A program made the translations under genes and the position numbers. Below the pieces are notes generated by a model. It was given only the letters and a program-made list of their open reading frames with translations, was not told where the DNA came from and made no database searches. A stretch of 64,000 bases of DNA from NCBI RefSeq assembly GCF_014170305.1, contig NZ_LZZT01000015.1, positions 310,001-374,000 on the forward strand, written 5' to 3'. Position 1 is the stretch's first letter. Each line of letters begins with the position of its first letter. This document shows, piece after piece, positions 17,653 through 27,460 of this stretch. Source of the stretch: Achromobacter sp. UMC71. GTDB lineage: Bacteria; Pseudomonadota; Gammaproteobacteria; Burkholderiales; Burkholderiaceae_B.

Positions 17653-20121
17653 TCAGGCGGTCTCTTCGCGCGGCTTGGCCGGCGCGAACAACAGGAACAA
17701 CAGGGTGGCGCACAGATAGATCACGCCCGTGGCCGCCAGGCCCGCGCCCATGCCGGCGGCGCCGAACATCGCGCCGACCACCAGGGGCCCCGCCATCTGG
17801 CCCAGCTTGTCAGCGGCGCGCATGACGCTGGTGGCGCCCGCCGCGCCATAGCGCTGCACGTCAGGCAACGCCAGCATGTAGGGCGATTGCGAAGCGCCGG
17901 CAAAGCAGCTGGCCAGGGCCAGCAGCAGCACCGCGGCCGCGGCAGCCAGCAGGCCGCTGGTGAAGTACAGGCCCAGCATGCCGACGCTGCCCACCAGGCC
18001 GCCCAGCACGATCCAGCTTTTCTTGATGTGGCTGCGGTCCACCACGCGGCCCATCAGCGGCCCGACGTAGATCACGCACAAACCGTAGATCATCAGCACG
18101 CGGCCGATGCTGGAGGCGGCCACGCCTTCGGCTTCCAGGTACAGCGGCAACGCGAAGGACAGCAAGCCCACCTGCGCGATGGAAAACGGAATCACGCTGC
18201 CCACCAGCAGCAAGCCAAAATCACGCGAAAACAGCAGCTTCAAAGTATCCGAGAAATGCGCGCGGGCGCGTCCCGCGGTCTGCACGGCCAGCTTGCGGCC
18301 GCGGTCCATGTACGGCCTCATCAGCACCAGCACGCCGGCCAGCGGCATCACCAGCATTACAGCGCCCACCGCGAACACGGCGCGAAAGCCCACCTGCTCC
18401 ATCAGCATCGCGCCCACCGCCGCGCCGGACAGGTGGCCGGCGAACAGGCCCGCGATCACGCCCGTCATATTGCGGCCACGGTATTGCGGCGGGCTGCGGG
18501 TCACGATGAAGCCCTGCAGACCCATCCAGGTCAGGCCGTAGCCCAGGCCCACCAGGCCGCGCGCGGCGCTGAACATCAGCAGGTTGCTGGCGGCCGCGCA
18601 AGCCAGCATGCCCGCGGCGGACACGCCCAGGCCAGCCAGCACCGGCACCTGCCAGCCCTTGCGATCGGTCAGCCGGCCCGCCAGCAGCGAAGTCAACAGG
18701 CCGCAGCCCATTTCCACCGAGATCGGCAGCGCCAGCAGCAGATTGGCCGGCAGATCCAGGCCGCCGGCGGACAGGCTGCGCGCATACAAGGGCAGAAAGC
18801 CCAGCGGCAAGGCCCAGGCGAACAGGAAGCCGAACATCACCGGCCGCGCGATGCGGCCCACTTCGGACTCATCGTCCGGTCCGACGCGCGTGCCGTCCGG
18901 CAGCGTGGCACGCGCGGCGAACGCGCGATTCATCAGCAGCGACAACAGCAACAGCATTTCAATCGCGGCCACCAGCGCCACGGCCACGACGGTAACGGCG
19001 TCCAGCGCCCGGCCGCGCACGCCCGCGGCGATCACATCGCCCGACAGCCGCAACACCAGGTCGCCGTGCGCCTTCGGGTCGGCCAGCGCGGCGCCCAGCG
19101 GCAATACCAGCGTCAGGTCGTCGGGTTGCGGACGGGCCTGCGGCAGGCGCGACACATCCAGCGGACCGCGCGCATCGGCGCCGTACAGCACGCGGCCGTC
19201 GCGGTCGGCCAATTCGATCTGCGCCACGGCCGGGAAAGTGCCTGCCAGACGCGAAAACGGCGCGTCCACGCCGCGCAGGCGATCGACTTCGAGCCCATAG
19301 CCCAGCACGCGGTTCAGATCGCGCTGCAAGCCTTCGGCGAGCAGCCCCACGTTATTGCGCGTGACCTCCAGCCAGCCGCTGCGGAAGGTCGAGATGGTGT
19401 AGGCCGCGTACACACCCTGGGCCAGCACCAGCGCCAGCAAGGGCACCACGAAACGGGCTCGGCCGCCCGCCGCCAGCGAGGTCAGCGGCACCACGTATTT
19501 GAAGACCGCGGCCAGCCCCAGCCCGACCAGCACCGTGACGATCAGCAGCACCTGCAGGTTGTCCACGATGAGCCGGCGGCTGGCTTCGCCGTCCTTGGCG
19601 GCGGACAGCACCACAGCACCTACCGCCTTGCCGCCGGCAGCGGTCAGCGGCACGGCCACCGTCACGCGGTTGTCGGCGACCCCCACCAGCGCGCCGGAGC
19701 CGCGCCGCGTCAGGCCGGCGCCGGGCGCGCCGCGCGTGTCCAGCGTGCGCGCCAGGTAGGCGGCGTCTTCGGGCAGCTCGCCTTGCATGGCCAAGGCCTG
19801 GCCATCGGCCAGCAGCACCGCCGCGCCTTGGAGGTCGCGCGAGCCCGCGACGCCGTCGCGCAGCGTATCGCGCAGCCCAAAATATTGTTCAAGCGGCTTG
19901 CCCAGGCGCAAGCCGTTTTCGATGTTGCCGGCGACGCGGCGCGCCACCACTTCGACGCGGTCGGCGGTGGTGTCCACCACCAGTCGGTTCAGGGCCGACA
20001 GGCTCAGCGCGCCGATCAGCGCCTGGGCCAGCAACAGCACGGCCAGACAGGCCAATGTGACTTCAAGCACCGGGCGGCGACGCAACCCATCGAGCACTAT
20101 TTGTATTGGTTCGCTACGCAT
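17653..20121 (-). CDS. Fusion of a periplasmic double sensor region with an MFS transporter domain
   Basis: An 822-aa protein of unusual architecture. The first half (about 1-400) has TM helices at roughly 22-42, 190-210 and 225-250. These bracket two extracytoplasmic segments that look like CACHE/CHASE sensors (ADRVEVVARRVAGNIENGLRLG..., then NNVGLLAEGLQRDLNRVLGYG...). The second half (about 420-820) is a 12-TM MFS transporter, with the loop motif LAGRLTDRKGWQVPVLAG and the signature RGLVGLGYGLTWMGLQ. It lies divergent from btrU, inside the T3SS regulatory cluster. It may couple solute sensing to transport or signalling; no function is established. Confidence 0.78.
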   Translation of the reverse strand: MRSEPIQIVLDGLRRRPVLEVTLACLAVLLLAQALIGALSLSALNRLVVDTTADRVEVVARRVAGNIENGLRLGKPLEQYFGLRDTLRDGVAGSRDLQGAAVLLADGQALAMQGELPEDAAYLARTLDTRGAPGAGLTRRGSGALVGVADNRVTVAVPLTAAGGKAVGAVVLSAAKDGEASRRLIVDNLQVLLIVTVLVGLGLAAVFKYVVPLTSLAAGGRARFVVPLLALVLAQGVYAAYTISTFRSGWLEVTRNNVGLLAEGLQRDLNRVLGYGLEVDRLRGVDAPFSRLAGTFPAVAQIELADRDGRVLYGADARGPLDVSRLPQARPQPDDLTLVLPLGAALADPKAHGDLVLRLSGDVIAAGVRGRALDAVTVVAVALVAAIEMLLLLSLLMNRAFAARATLPDGTRVGPDDESEVGRIARPVMFGFLFAWALPLGFLPLYARSLSAGGLDLPANLLLALPISVEMGCGLLTSLLAGRLTDRKGWQVPVLAGLGVSAAGMLACAAASNLLMFSAARGLVGLGYGLTWMGLQGFIVTRSPPQYRGRNMTGVIAGLFAGHLSGAAVGAMLMEQVGFRAVFAVGAVMLVMPLAGVLVLMRPYMDRGRKLAVQTAGRARAHFSDTLKLLFSRDFGLLLVGSVIPFSIAQVGLLSFALPLYLEAEGVAASSIGRVLMIYGLCVIYVGPLMGRVVDRSHIKKSWIVLGGLVGSVGMLGLYFTSGLLAAAAAVLLLALASCFAGASQSPYMLALPDVQRYGAAGATSVMRAADKLGQMAGPLVVGAMFGAAGMGAGLAATGVIYLCATLLFLLFAPAKPREETA

Positions 20122-20140
20122 GGGGCCACGCCACCGCAAA

Positions 20141-20189
20141 GTATTTACACACGGGCACTAATGGTATTTACAATTAATGCAAATTGCAT
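20141..20189. promoter_or_regulatory. Regulatory sequences between the sensor-MFS gene and btrU
   Basis: A 9-bp direct repeat GTATTTACA occurs at 20141-20149 and 20164-20172 (23 bp period). It is followed by a perfect dyad ATGCAA-A-TTGCAT at 20177-20189. The whole lies in the 110-bp divergent gap and is AT-rich compared with its surroundings, so it probably contains the promoters and operator(s) of both genes. Confidence 0.45.
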
Positions 20190-20230
20190 CTTATTTCACG
20201 TCATTACCTCACCCGCCCCCCATCGCCCCC

Positions 20231-22234
20231 ATGTCGTTGCGCTCGCTCCGTAGCAAGATTTTTCTACTGGTCGTAGCGCTGCTCCTGGCGGTGGCGGCAT
20301 TCGTGATGCTGACCTCGCAGCGCAATGTGACGCGCACGGTGATGAACAGCGAGCGTCATGCCGTCAGCAATGTGATGGAACTGGTGCTGCGCGACGCCGA
20401 GGCCCGCTGGGGCGCGCTGCTGGCGGACAAGATATCCACGGTGCGCAGCGGCCGGCGCCAGTTGATGCAGAGCGGCACGGTGGTCGCGGCGGCGCTGGGC
20501 GCCTACGCCGACCTCGCCGAACGCGGCATCATGACTCCCGGCGCGGCCAAGGGCATGGCGCGCGCGTGGATCAACCGCCTGAAGCTGGACGACCGCCGCT
20601 ACGCGTTCGTCTACGACGCCGACTTCCAGGTGCTGGCCAGCGGCAACCCCGACATGATCGACCGCGACCTGTCGGCGCTGTCCGACTTCAAGAACCGGCC
20701 GTTGGCGCAAGCGCTGCTGGAAGAAAGCCGCACGTCCGGCTACGGTTTCGCCATCTACCGCTGGCCGCCGTCGGCCCAACGCGGCGAGGGTGAAACGCGC
20801 TATGCCTACTTCGGCTACTTCCGTCCGTGGAACTGGGTGTTCGCCATTTCCGACAGCGCCCACGACGTGATCGAGCAGATCGAGACGCGCCGCGCGCAGC
20901 TGGAAAATTCCGTGCGCGACACCTTGTCGAAACTGACCCTGGCGCAATCGGGCTTCATTTTCATCGCGACCGACGACGGCCGCATGGTGGTGCCCCCGCC
21001 CACGGCCCGCGCCGGGCTGCTGGACGCCAAGGACAGTGGCGGCGAAACGCTGCGCGCCCTGCTGGCGCGCCAGGACGGTGGCGGCAAGCTGCAAAGCCTG
21101 CGCTTTGACGGCGGCGACGGCCCCTGGCAGATCGACAGCGCGCGCTTCGCGCCGCTGGGCTGGACCGTGGTGGCGGTGGTACCCGAGAGCGACCTGACCG
21201 CGCCGGCGCGCGAACTGCTGAACCGGCAGGCGCTGATCTTCGTGATCATGATGCTGGTGGCACTGGTGTGCGCGTGGCTGGTGGCCGCACGCATCGTGCG
21301 GCCGCTGGAGACGCTGACCCGCTATGCCCGCCTGCTGCCCGAGCAGGACCTGACCACCGCCTCCAGCGTGCCCGCCCACATCGCGGCGCTGCCAGCCAAG
21401 CACAAGGACGAAGTCGGCCGGCTGGCGTCGTCGTTCCTGTTCATGGACCGCAAGCTGCGCGAGAATATCGCCCGCCTGATGCGCGAGACCACTGCGCGCG
21501 AACGCTTCGAGAGCGAACTGAACATCGCCCGCGCCATCCAGTTGGGCCTGCTGCCGGTGCCGCTATCGGCCATCACCCGCGAGCAGATCGACCTGAACGC
21601 GGTGATGCTGCCGGCCAAGGAAGTGGGCGGCGACCTGTACGACTATTTCACGCTGCCCGACGGCCGGCTGTGCCTGGCCATCGGCGACGTGTCGGACAAG
21701 GGCGTGCCGGCCGCGCTGTTCATGGCGGTCACGCGGACCCTGATCCGCGCCACCGCCGAGGACGAGACCGACCCGGCGTTGATGATGCAGAAGATCAACA
21801 ACCGCCTGTCCGAGAACAACCCGAACATGATGTTCGTCACGCTGCTGATCGGCGTGCTGGACATGACTTCCGGCGAATTGCAGTGGGCCAACGCCGGCCA
21901 TCTGCCGCCGGCGGTAGTGGGCGCCGACGGCGTGGTGCGGCTGCTGCAAGGCCGCAGCGGTCCGGCCTGCGGCGTGCAGGAAGACCTGCAGTACCGCTGC
22001 CTGTCGACGGTGCTGGCTCCCGGCGAGATGCTGGTGGGCTACACCGACGGCGTCACCGAAGCTGTCAATCCGCAGAATGCGCAGTATGGCGATCCCCGCC
22101 TGCTGGCCGTGCTGTCCAATCCCCCCGTGCCGGCGGCCAGCCTCGCCAAGCGTCTGCTCGAAGACGTGCAGGCCTTTGCCGACGGCGCGGAACAATCCGA
22201 TGACATCACATTGATCGTGATCCGCCGCCCATGA
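20231..22234 (+). CDS. btrU: SpoIIE/PP2C-type serine phosphatase with HAMP domain (BtrU)
   Basis: A 667-aa membrane phosphatase. The N-terminal TM (IFLLVVALLLAVAAFVML) and a periplasmic sensor region are followed by a second TM (ALIFVIMMLVALVCAWLVA, about 335-355), a HAMP linker (RIVRPLETLTRYARL), a coiled coil and the PP2C_SIG domain. Metal-binding motifs are GGDLYDYF, GDVSDKGVPA, YTDGVTEAVN and QSDDITLIV. In the Bordetella partner switch, BtrU dephosphorylates BtrV and so favours secretion. Start MSLRSLRSKIFL is chosen over MQIASYF (20177), which adds an uncharged Pro-rich leader. The stop overlaps the next gene by four bases. Confidence 0.85.
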   Translation: MSLRSLRSKIFLLVVALLLAVAAFVMLTSQRNVTRTVMNSERHAVSNVMELVLRDAEARWGALLADKISTVRSGRRQLMQSGTVVAAALGAYADLAERGIMTPGAAKGMARAWINRLKLDDRRYAFVYDADFQVLASGNPDMIDRDLSALSDFKNRPLAQALLEESRTSGYGFAIYRWPPSAQRGEGETRYAYFGYFRPWNWVFAISDSAHDVIEQIETRRAQLENSVRDTLSKLTLAQSGFIFIATDDGRMVVPPPTARAGLLDAKDSGGETLRALLARQDGGGKLQSLRFDGGDGPWQIDSARFAPLGWTVVAVVPESDLTAPARELLNRQALIFVIMMLVALVCAWLVAARIVRPLETLTRYARLLPEQDLTTASSVPAHIAALPAKHKDEVGRLASSFLFMDRKLRENIARLMRETTARERFESELNIARAIQLGLLPVPLSAITREQIDLNAVMLPAKEVGGDLYDYFTLPDGRLCLAIGDVSDKGVPAALFMAVTRTLIRATAEDETDPALMMQKINNRLSENNPNMMFVTLLIGVLDMTSGELQWANAGHLPPAVVGADGVVRLLQGRSGPACGVQEDLQYRCLSTVLAPGEMLVGYTDGVTEAVNPQNAQYGDPRLLAVLSNPPVPAASLAKRLLEDVQAFADGAEQSDDITLIVIRRP

Positions 22235-23454
22235 AGACATCGCTGCCCACCCTATTGCTGAGCCTGGCCCTGCTGGCGCCCACCGCCTGCCTGGCCCAGG
22301 CCGCGGCGGCGGTTTCCGCGGCCGGCACGCCGGGAGCGTCCGTAGTGGGAACGCCCGCTGCCGGGACGCCCGCAGCCGCGACGCCCCAGGTGTTCCCGAC
22401 CAAGCCCATTGCCCGTCCCGACGGCAAGAAATGGCGCATCGGCTATTTCGAGAGCGGCGACTACAGCGAATACCCGCGCACGCTGCGGGTCACGGTGGAC
22501 GGCCTGCAGAAACTGGGCTGGATCACCGTGCCCGCCATTCCCGACGGGCTGAGCGGCAAGCAGATGTGGGAATACCTGGCCGACAACGCCCGCAGCGACA
22601 CGCTCGAATTCGTGCGCGATGCCTGGTGGCAACCGGGCAATTTCGACGCCGCCCAGCGCCCCGCCGTGCGCGAGTCGATCAAACAGCGGCTCGAAGGCAA
22701 GAAGGACATCGACCTGATCATCGCCATGGGCACCTGGGCCGGCCAGGACATGGCCAGCATGGGCGCGCCGGTGCCCACCATCGTGGCCTCCACCAGCGAC
22801 GCGGTGGGCGCCCGCATCACCCGCTCGGCGCAGGACAGCGGGCTGGACAATCTGCATGCCCGCGTCCAACCCGAGCGCTATCAGCGCCAGGTGCGCCTGT
22901 TCCACGAGATCGTGCCGTTCAAGCGGCTGGGCCTGGTCTACGAAGACAGCCCCGAAGGCCGCACCTATAGCGCGGTGGACGCCGTGGAACAGGTCGCGCG
23001 CGAGCAAGGCTTCAAGGTGCTGACGTGCAATGCGCCGTCCAACGGCATCGCCCCGGAAGTCGCCACCCGCAACGCGCTGGAGTGCTATGCCAAGCTGGCG
23101 CCACAGATCGACGCAGCCTACGTGACGGTGCACCGGGGCGTGACCCCGACCTCGGTCGATACGGTGGCCGAAATCCTGCGCCAGGCGCGAGTGCCCAGCT
23201 TTTCGATGCTGGGGTCCGAAGAGGTCAAGCATGGCCTGCTGCTGAGCCTGGCCCAGGCGGACTATTCGTACGTCGGCTTGTTCTACGCCGAAACCATGGC
23301 CCGCATTTTCAACGGCGCCAAGGCGCGCGAACTGAGCCAGGTGTGGATCGATCCCGCCAAGATCGCGCTGAATCTGCAGACCGCGCGGGTCATCGGCTTT
23401 GACCCGCCGGTGGACATCCTGCTGGCCGCCGACGAGGTCTACGAAGCCCAGTAA
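22231..23454 (+). CDS. ABC-transporter-like periplasmic substrate-binding protein
   Basis: A 407-aa exported protein. The signal peptide ends near ACLAQA. It is followed by a low-complexity linker with repeated GTPA units (AGTPGASVVGTPAAGTPAA), then a type 1 periplasmic-binding fold of the ABC_sub_bind (TrpX-like) family: KWRIGYFESGDYSEYP, DLIIAMGTWAGQDMAS, FKRLGLVYEDSPEGRTY, and VDTVAEILRQARVPSFSMLG. The ATG overlaps the btrU stop (ATGA), so the two are translationally coupled, which suggests the binding protein supplies a signal to the membrane phosphatase. No permease or ATPase is nearby. Confidence 0.8.
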   Translation: MKTSLPTLLLSLALLAPTACLAQAAAAVSAAGTPGASVVGTPAAGTPAAATPQVFPTKPIARPDGKKWRIGYFESGDYSEYPRTLRVTVDGLQKLGWITVPAIPDGLSGKQMWEYLADNARSDTLEFVRDAWWQPGNFDAAQRPAVRESIKQRLEGKKDIDLIIAMGTWAGQDMASMGAPVPTIVASTSDAVGARITRSAQDSGLDNLHARVQPERYQRQVRLFHEIVPFKRLGLVYEDSPEGRTYSAVDAVEQVAREQGFKVLTCNAPSNGIAPEVATRNALECYAKLAPQIDAAYVTVHRGVTPTSVDTVAEILRQARVPSFSMLGSEEVKHGLLLSLAQADYSYVGLFYAETMARIFNGAKARELSQVWIDPAKIALNLQTARVIGFDPPVDILLAADEVYEAQ

Positions 23455-23541
23455 GGGACCGGGCGGCGGTAACCCGCTGTTTCCGCGCCGCCGGCCCCTG
23501 CTCGCCCAATCGCTTAGAATTCATCCACGCGTCTGGGCGAT

Positions 23542-23567
23542 GGAACTAAAAGCGCCATCGAGGTTAC
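23542..23567 (+). promoter_or_regulatory. Candidate BtrS-type ECF promoter of bspR
   Basis: GGAACT (23542-23547), 15 bp, then GTTAC (23563-23567). The same pair, with a spacer of 14 bp, occurs upstream of bopN and two Bsp22-like genes. GGAAC is the usual -35 core of ECF sigma factors. Confidence 0.6.
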
Positions 23568-23646
23568 TTAACTACAGGGGCAATCAGACCCCGCCGTTAG
23601 ACCTCATTTCGGGCCCGATTTCGGACACGCCGGATTTATTGGCTGC

Positions 23647-24216
23647 ATGACAATCTCATCGGTTACCCCTTCGTCGCCCTTCGTCTCTCTTGATGCCTTC
23701 GCCAAGGCAGCCGAGAGCGGGCAAGACATCTACGTCGACATCGCGGGCGAAAAGCTGCAGGTCCTGGGCATGGGCGCCACGCCCGGCGGCCGCAGCGTGG
23801 CATGGGTCGCGCCCAATGTCGACACGACCGGAATGTTCGCCCAGGCGCTGGCCCGCAGCTACGGCCAAGGCATCGCCAGCGCCGTGTCGCGCGAACTGGG
23901 CCTGGAACCCAATCCCGGCAAGCCCTTGTCCGCGCGCACTGTCGCGCTGGCGCTGGACATGGCGCAAACCTCAAGCGATGCGCTGTCGGGGGTGGACTTC
24001 CTGACCCGCCTGGCCCTGTCGGCCGCCAATGGCGCACCTGCCTTCCAGCAAGCCTGCGCCGATGCTGGCGTGGCGCCCGCCAGCCTGGATGCCGCCCGCC
24101 GCGGCGCGCTGGACCAGGCCATGCAGGCTCGTTTCGACCATGCCGCTCAATCCGGCCAAAGCCCGGTATCGCTGGGCACCGCCGCCGGTTGGCTGCGCGA
24201 ACTGCTCAAGGCCTAG
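23647..24216 (+). CDS. bspR: Secreted T3SS regulator BspR (BtrA), anti-sigma antagonist of BtrS
   Basis: A 189-aa acidic protein starting MTISSVTPSSPFVSLDAFAKAAE, with no signal peptide and a Ser/Thr-rich N-terminus, as expected of a T3SS substrate. In Bordetella the gene next to btrS encodes BspR/BtrA, about this size. It is secreted through the T3SS and, while inside the cell, inhibits BtrS, so secretion relieves repression. The assignment rests on length, composition and its place directly upstream of btrS. The gene has a BtrS-like promoter of its own, which would give negative feedback. Confidence 0.78.
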   Translation: MTISSVTPSSPFVSLDAFAKAAESGQDIYVDIAGEKLQVLGMGATPGGRSVAWVAPNVDTTGMFAQALARSYGQGIASAVSRELGLEPNPGKPLSARTVALALDMAQTSSDALSGVDFLTRLALSAANGAPAFQQACADAGVAPASLDAARRGALDQAMQARFDHAAQSGQSPVSLGTAAGWLRELLKA

Positions 24217-24310
24217 GGGTTTTACGTCCCTCATTTCGACGGTCAGATCGCCGTCCGAAAATGGCTTACTTGTTTTTACATATCTGACTATAAAAAAGCT
24301 ACTTTTGCCT

Positions 24311-24335
24311 CAATATTTCGAAAATCGAAATATTG
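24311..24335. promoter_or_regulatory. Perfect palindrome upstream of btrS
   Basis: CAATATTTCGA-AAA-TCGAAATATTG is a dyad with 11-bp arms and no mismatch. It lies about 30 bp upstream of a GATAAT (24353-24358) that could be the -10 of btrS, so a bound protein would sit around -42, as for a class II activator. The inner TTTCGAA...TCGAAA resembles inverted BvgA heptads, and btrS is Bvg-activated in Bordetella. Confidence 0.6.
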
Positions 24336-24412
24336 TGACGTCGGTATGCTGCGATAATCTCGGCCATGCCGGTAGTAACTTGTAGCTTAATACACGTTTC
24401 TTTTCCCCTTCC

Positions 24413-25024
24413 ATGACCAACCCCAGCGATTGCACAACCGCTTCCCCGGAAGCGGATCTGCCGCCCATTCGCGCTGACGGCGACGGGTCTGGCTGGGACA
24501 CGGGCGACGAATACCTGCTGCGGGATCTGGTGCGGGAGCATTCCACCCGCCTGCAACGCTTCATCATCAAGCACATCGGCAATACCAGCGAGGCCGAAGA
24601 CCTGGCCCAGCAGGCCTTTGTCGAAGCCGCGCGGTCATACCGCAATTTTCGCGGCGAATCGCAACTGTCTTCCTGGCTGTACGGCATTGCGCTGAACCTG
24701 GTGCGCAACTACCTGTCGCGCGCCCCCGAACGGCGCCACGATTTCGTCAGCGACAGCGTGCTGGCCGAGCATGCCTGTACCGACCTTTCCCCCGACCGCA
24801 TCCTCGAGCAGAACCAGACCCTGGCGCTGCTGCAGGAATCGCTGGAGGAACTGCCCGAGAACATGCGCGACATCCTGCTCATGGTCGGCGTGGATGACAT
24901 TTCCTACGAAGAAGCCGCCGCGCTGCTGACGGTGCCTATCGGCACCGTGCGCAGTCGCCTGTCGCGCGCGCGCTCTGCCTTGCGCACCAAACTGGCCGAA
25001 AAAGGCCTGCAACTGGACGATTGA
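24413..25024 (+). CDS. btrS: ECF sigma factor BtrS, master activator of T3SS genes
   Basis: A 203-aa ECF sigma factor. Region 2 is seen as LRDLVREHSTRLQRFIIKHIG...EAEDLAQQAFVEAARSYRNFRGESQLSSWLYGIALNLVRNYL (about 36-103). Region 4 is seen as LEELPENMRDILLMVGVDDISYEEAAALLTVPIGTVRSRLSRARSALRTKL (about 142-195). The N-terminal 33 residues are a disordered extension. In Bordetella, BtrS (also BrpL) transcribes bsc, bop and bsp22 genes and is antagonised by BspR. It stands at the border of the bsc array and is convergent with bscC. Confidence 0.92.
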   Translation: MTNPSDCTTASPEADLPPIRADGDGSGWDTGDEYLLRDLVREHSTRLQRFIIKHIGNTSEAEDLAQQAFVEAARSYRNFRGESQLSSWLYGIALNLVRNYLSRAPERRHDFVSDSVLAEHACTDLSPDRILEQNQTLALLQESLEELPENMRDILLMVGVDDISYEEAAALLTVPIGTVRSRLSRARSALRTKLAEKGLQLDD

Positions 25025-25088
25025 ACGGCCGGCGCCACCGGCCCGTCCCTCACGCAAGGCTTGCCGGCCGCCCCGCCCCGTTGCCCGT

Positions 25089-27026
<1,938 letters not shown>

Positions 27027-27061
27027 TCTTTCTCCTCGGGCGGGGTACCCGTCACCCATGT

Positions 27062-27460
27062 TCATGCCAGCCGCCGCACGGCGCCGGCCCAAAAGGAGAG
27101 CGCGTTCGCGAACGCGCCCATGGCTTCATCCAGCGCCAGCTCGCTGCTGTCGGGCCGCAGCAATTGCTGCAGCCACAACGCCCGCTCCTGCGGGTCGACC
27201 ACGCAGGCGGCGGCGTGCCGCGCCAGCATGCCGGCGGCCAATTTGCCGATCTCCTGCATCAATTCGTCACGGCCGGCCTGGCGGGCCGGCAAGGCACACA
27301 GCCGCGCGCTCAGGACCAGCCAGCCGTCGCGGCCCGCCAGCAGGTGGACCCGGTAGCGGTCATCGATCACCACGGTGACACGGCCATCGGCGCGCGTGGA
27401 CGGCGCCAGGCCGTGGCGCGCCGCGTAGGTGGAAATCAGGGGATGGGGGGTCGCGTTCAT
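27062..27460 (-). CDS. bscW: T3SS protein BscW, CesT/Tir-type chaperone-like
   Basis: A 132-aa acidic/amphipathic protein with the alpha/beta layout of small T3SS chaperones: DDRYRVHLLAGRDGWLVLSARLCALP (beta sheet) and a final helix LALDEAMGAFANALSFWAGAV. The ATG overlaps the bscU stop by four bases, so it is translationally coupled. In Bordetella the gene between bscU and bscC is bscW. The partner is unknown; a secretin-pilot or effector-chaperone role is possible. Confidence 0.72.
   Translation of the reverse strand: MNATPHPLISTYAARHGLAPSTRADGRVTVVIDDRYRVHLLAGRDGWLVLSARLCALPARQAGRDELMQEIGKLAAGMLARHAAACVVDPQERALWLQQLLRPDSSELALDEAMGAFANALSFWAGAVRRLA

Noticed and set aside
17551-20253. Plus-strand open frame of about 900 codons opposite the sensor-MFS gene
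   Set aside because: His/Gln/Arg-rich shadow; the minus strand has a coherent membrane protein.
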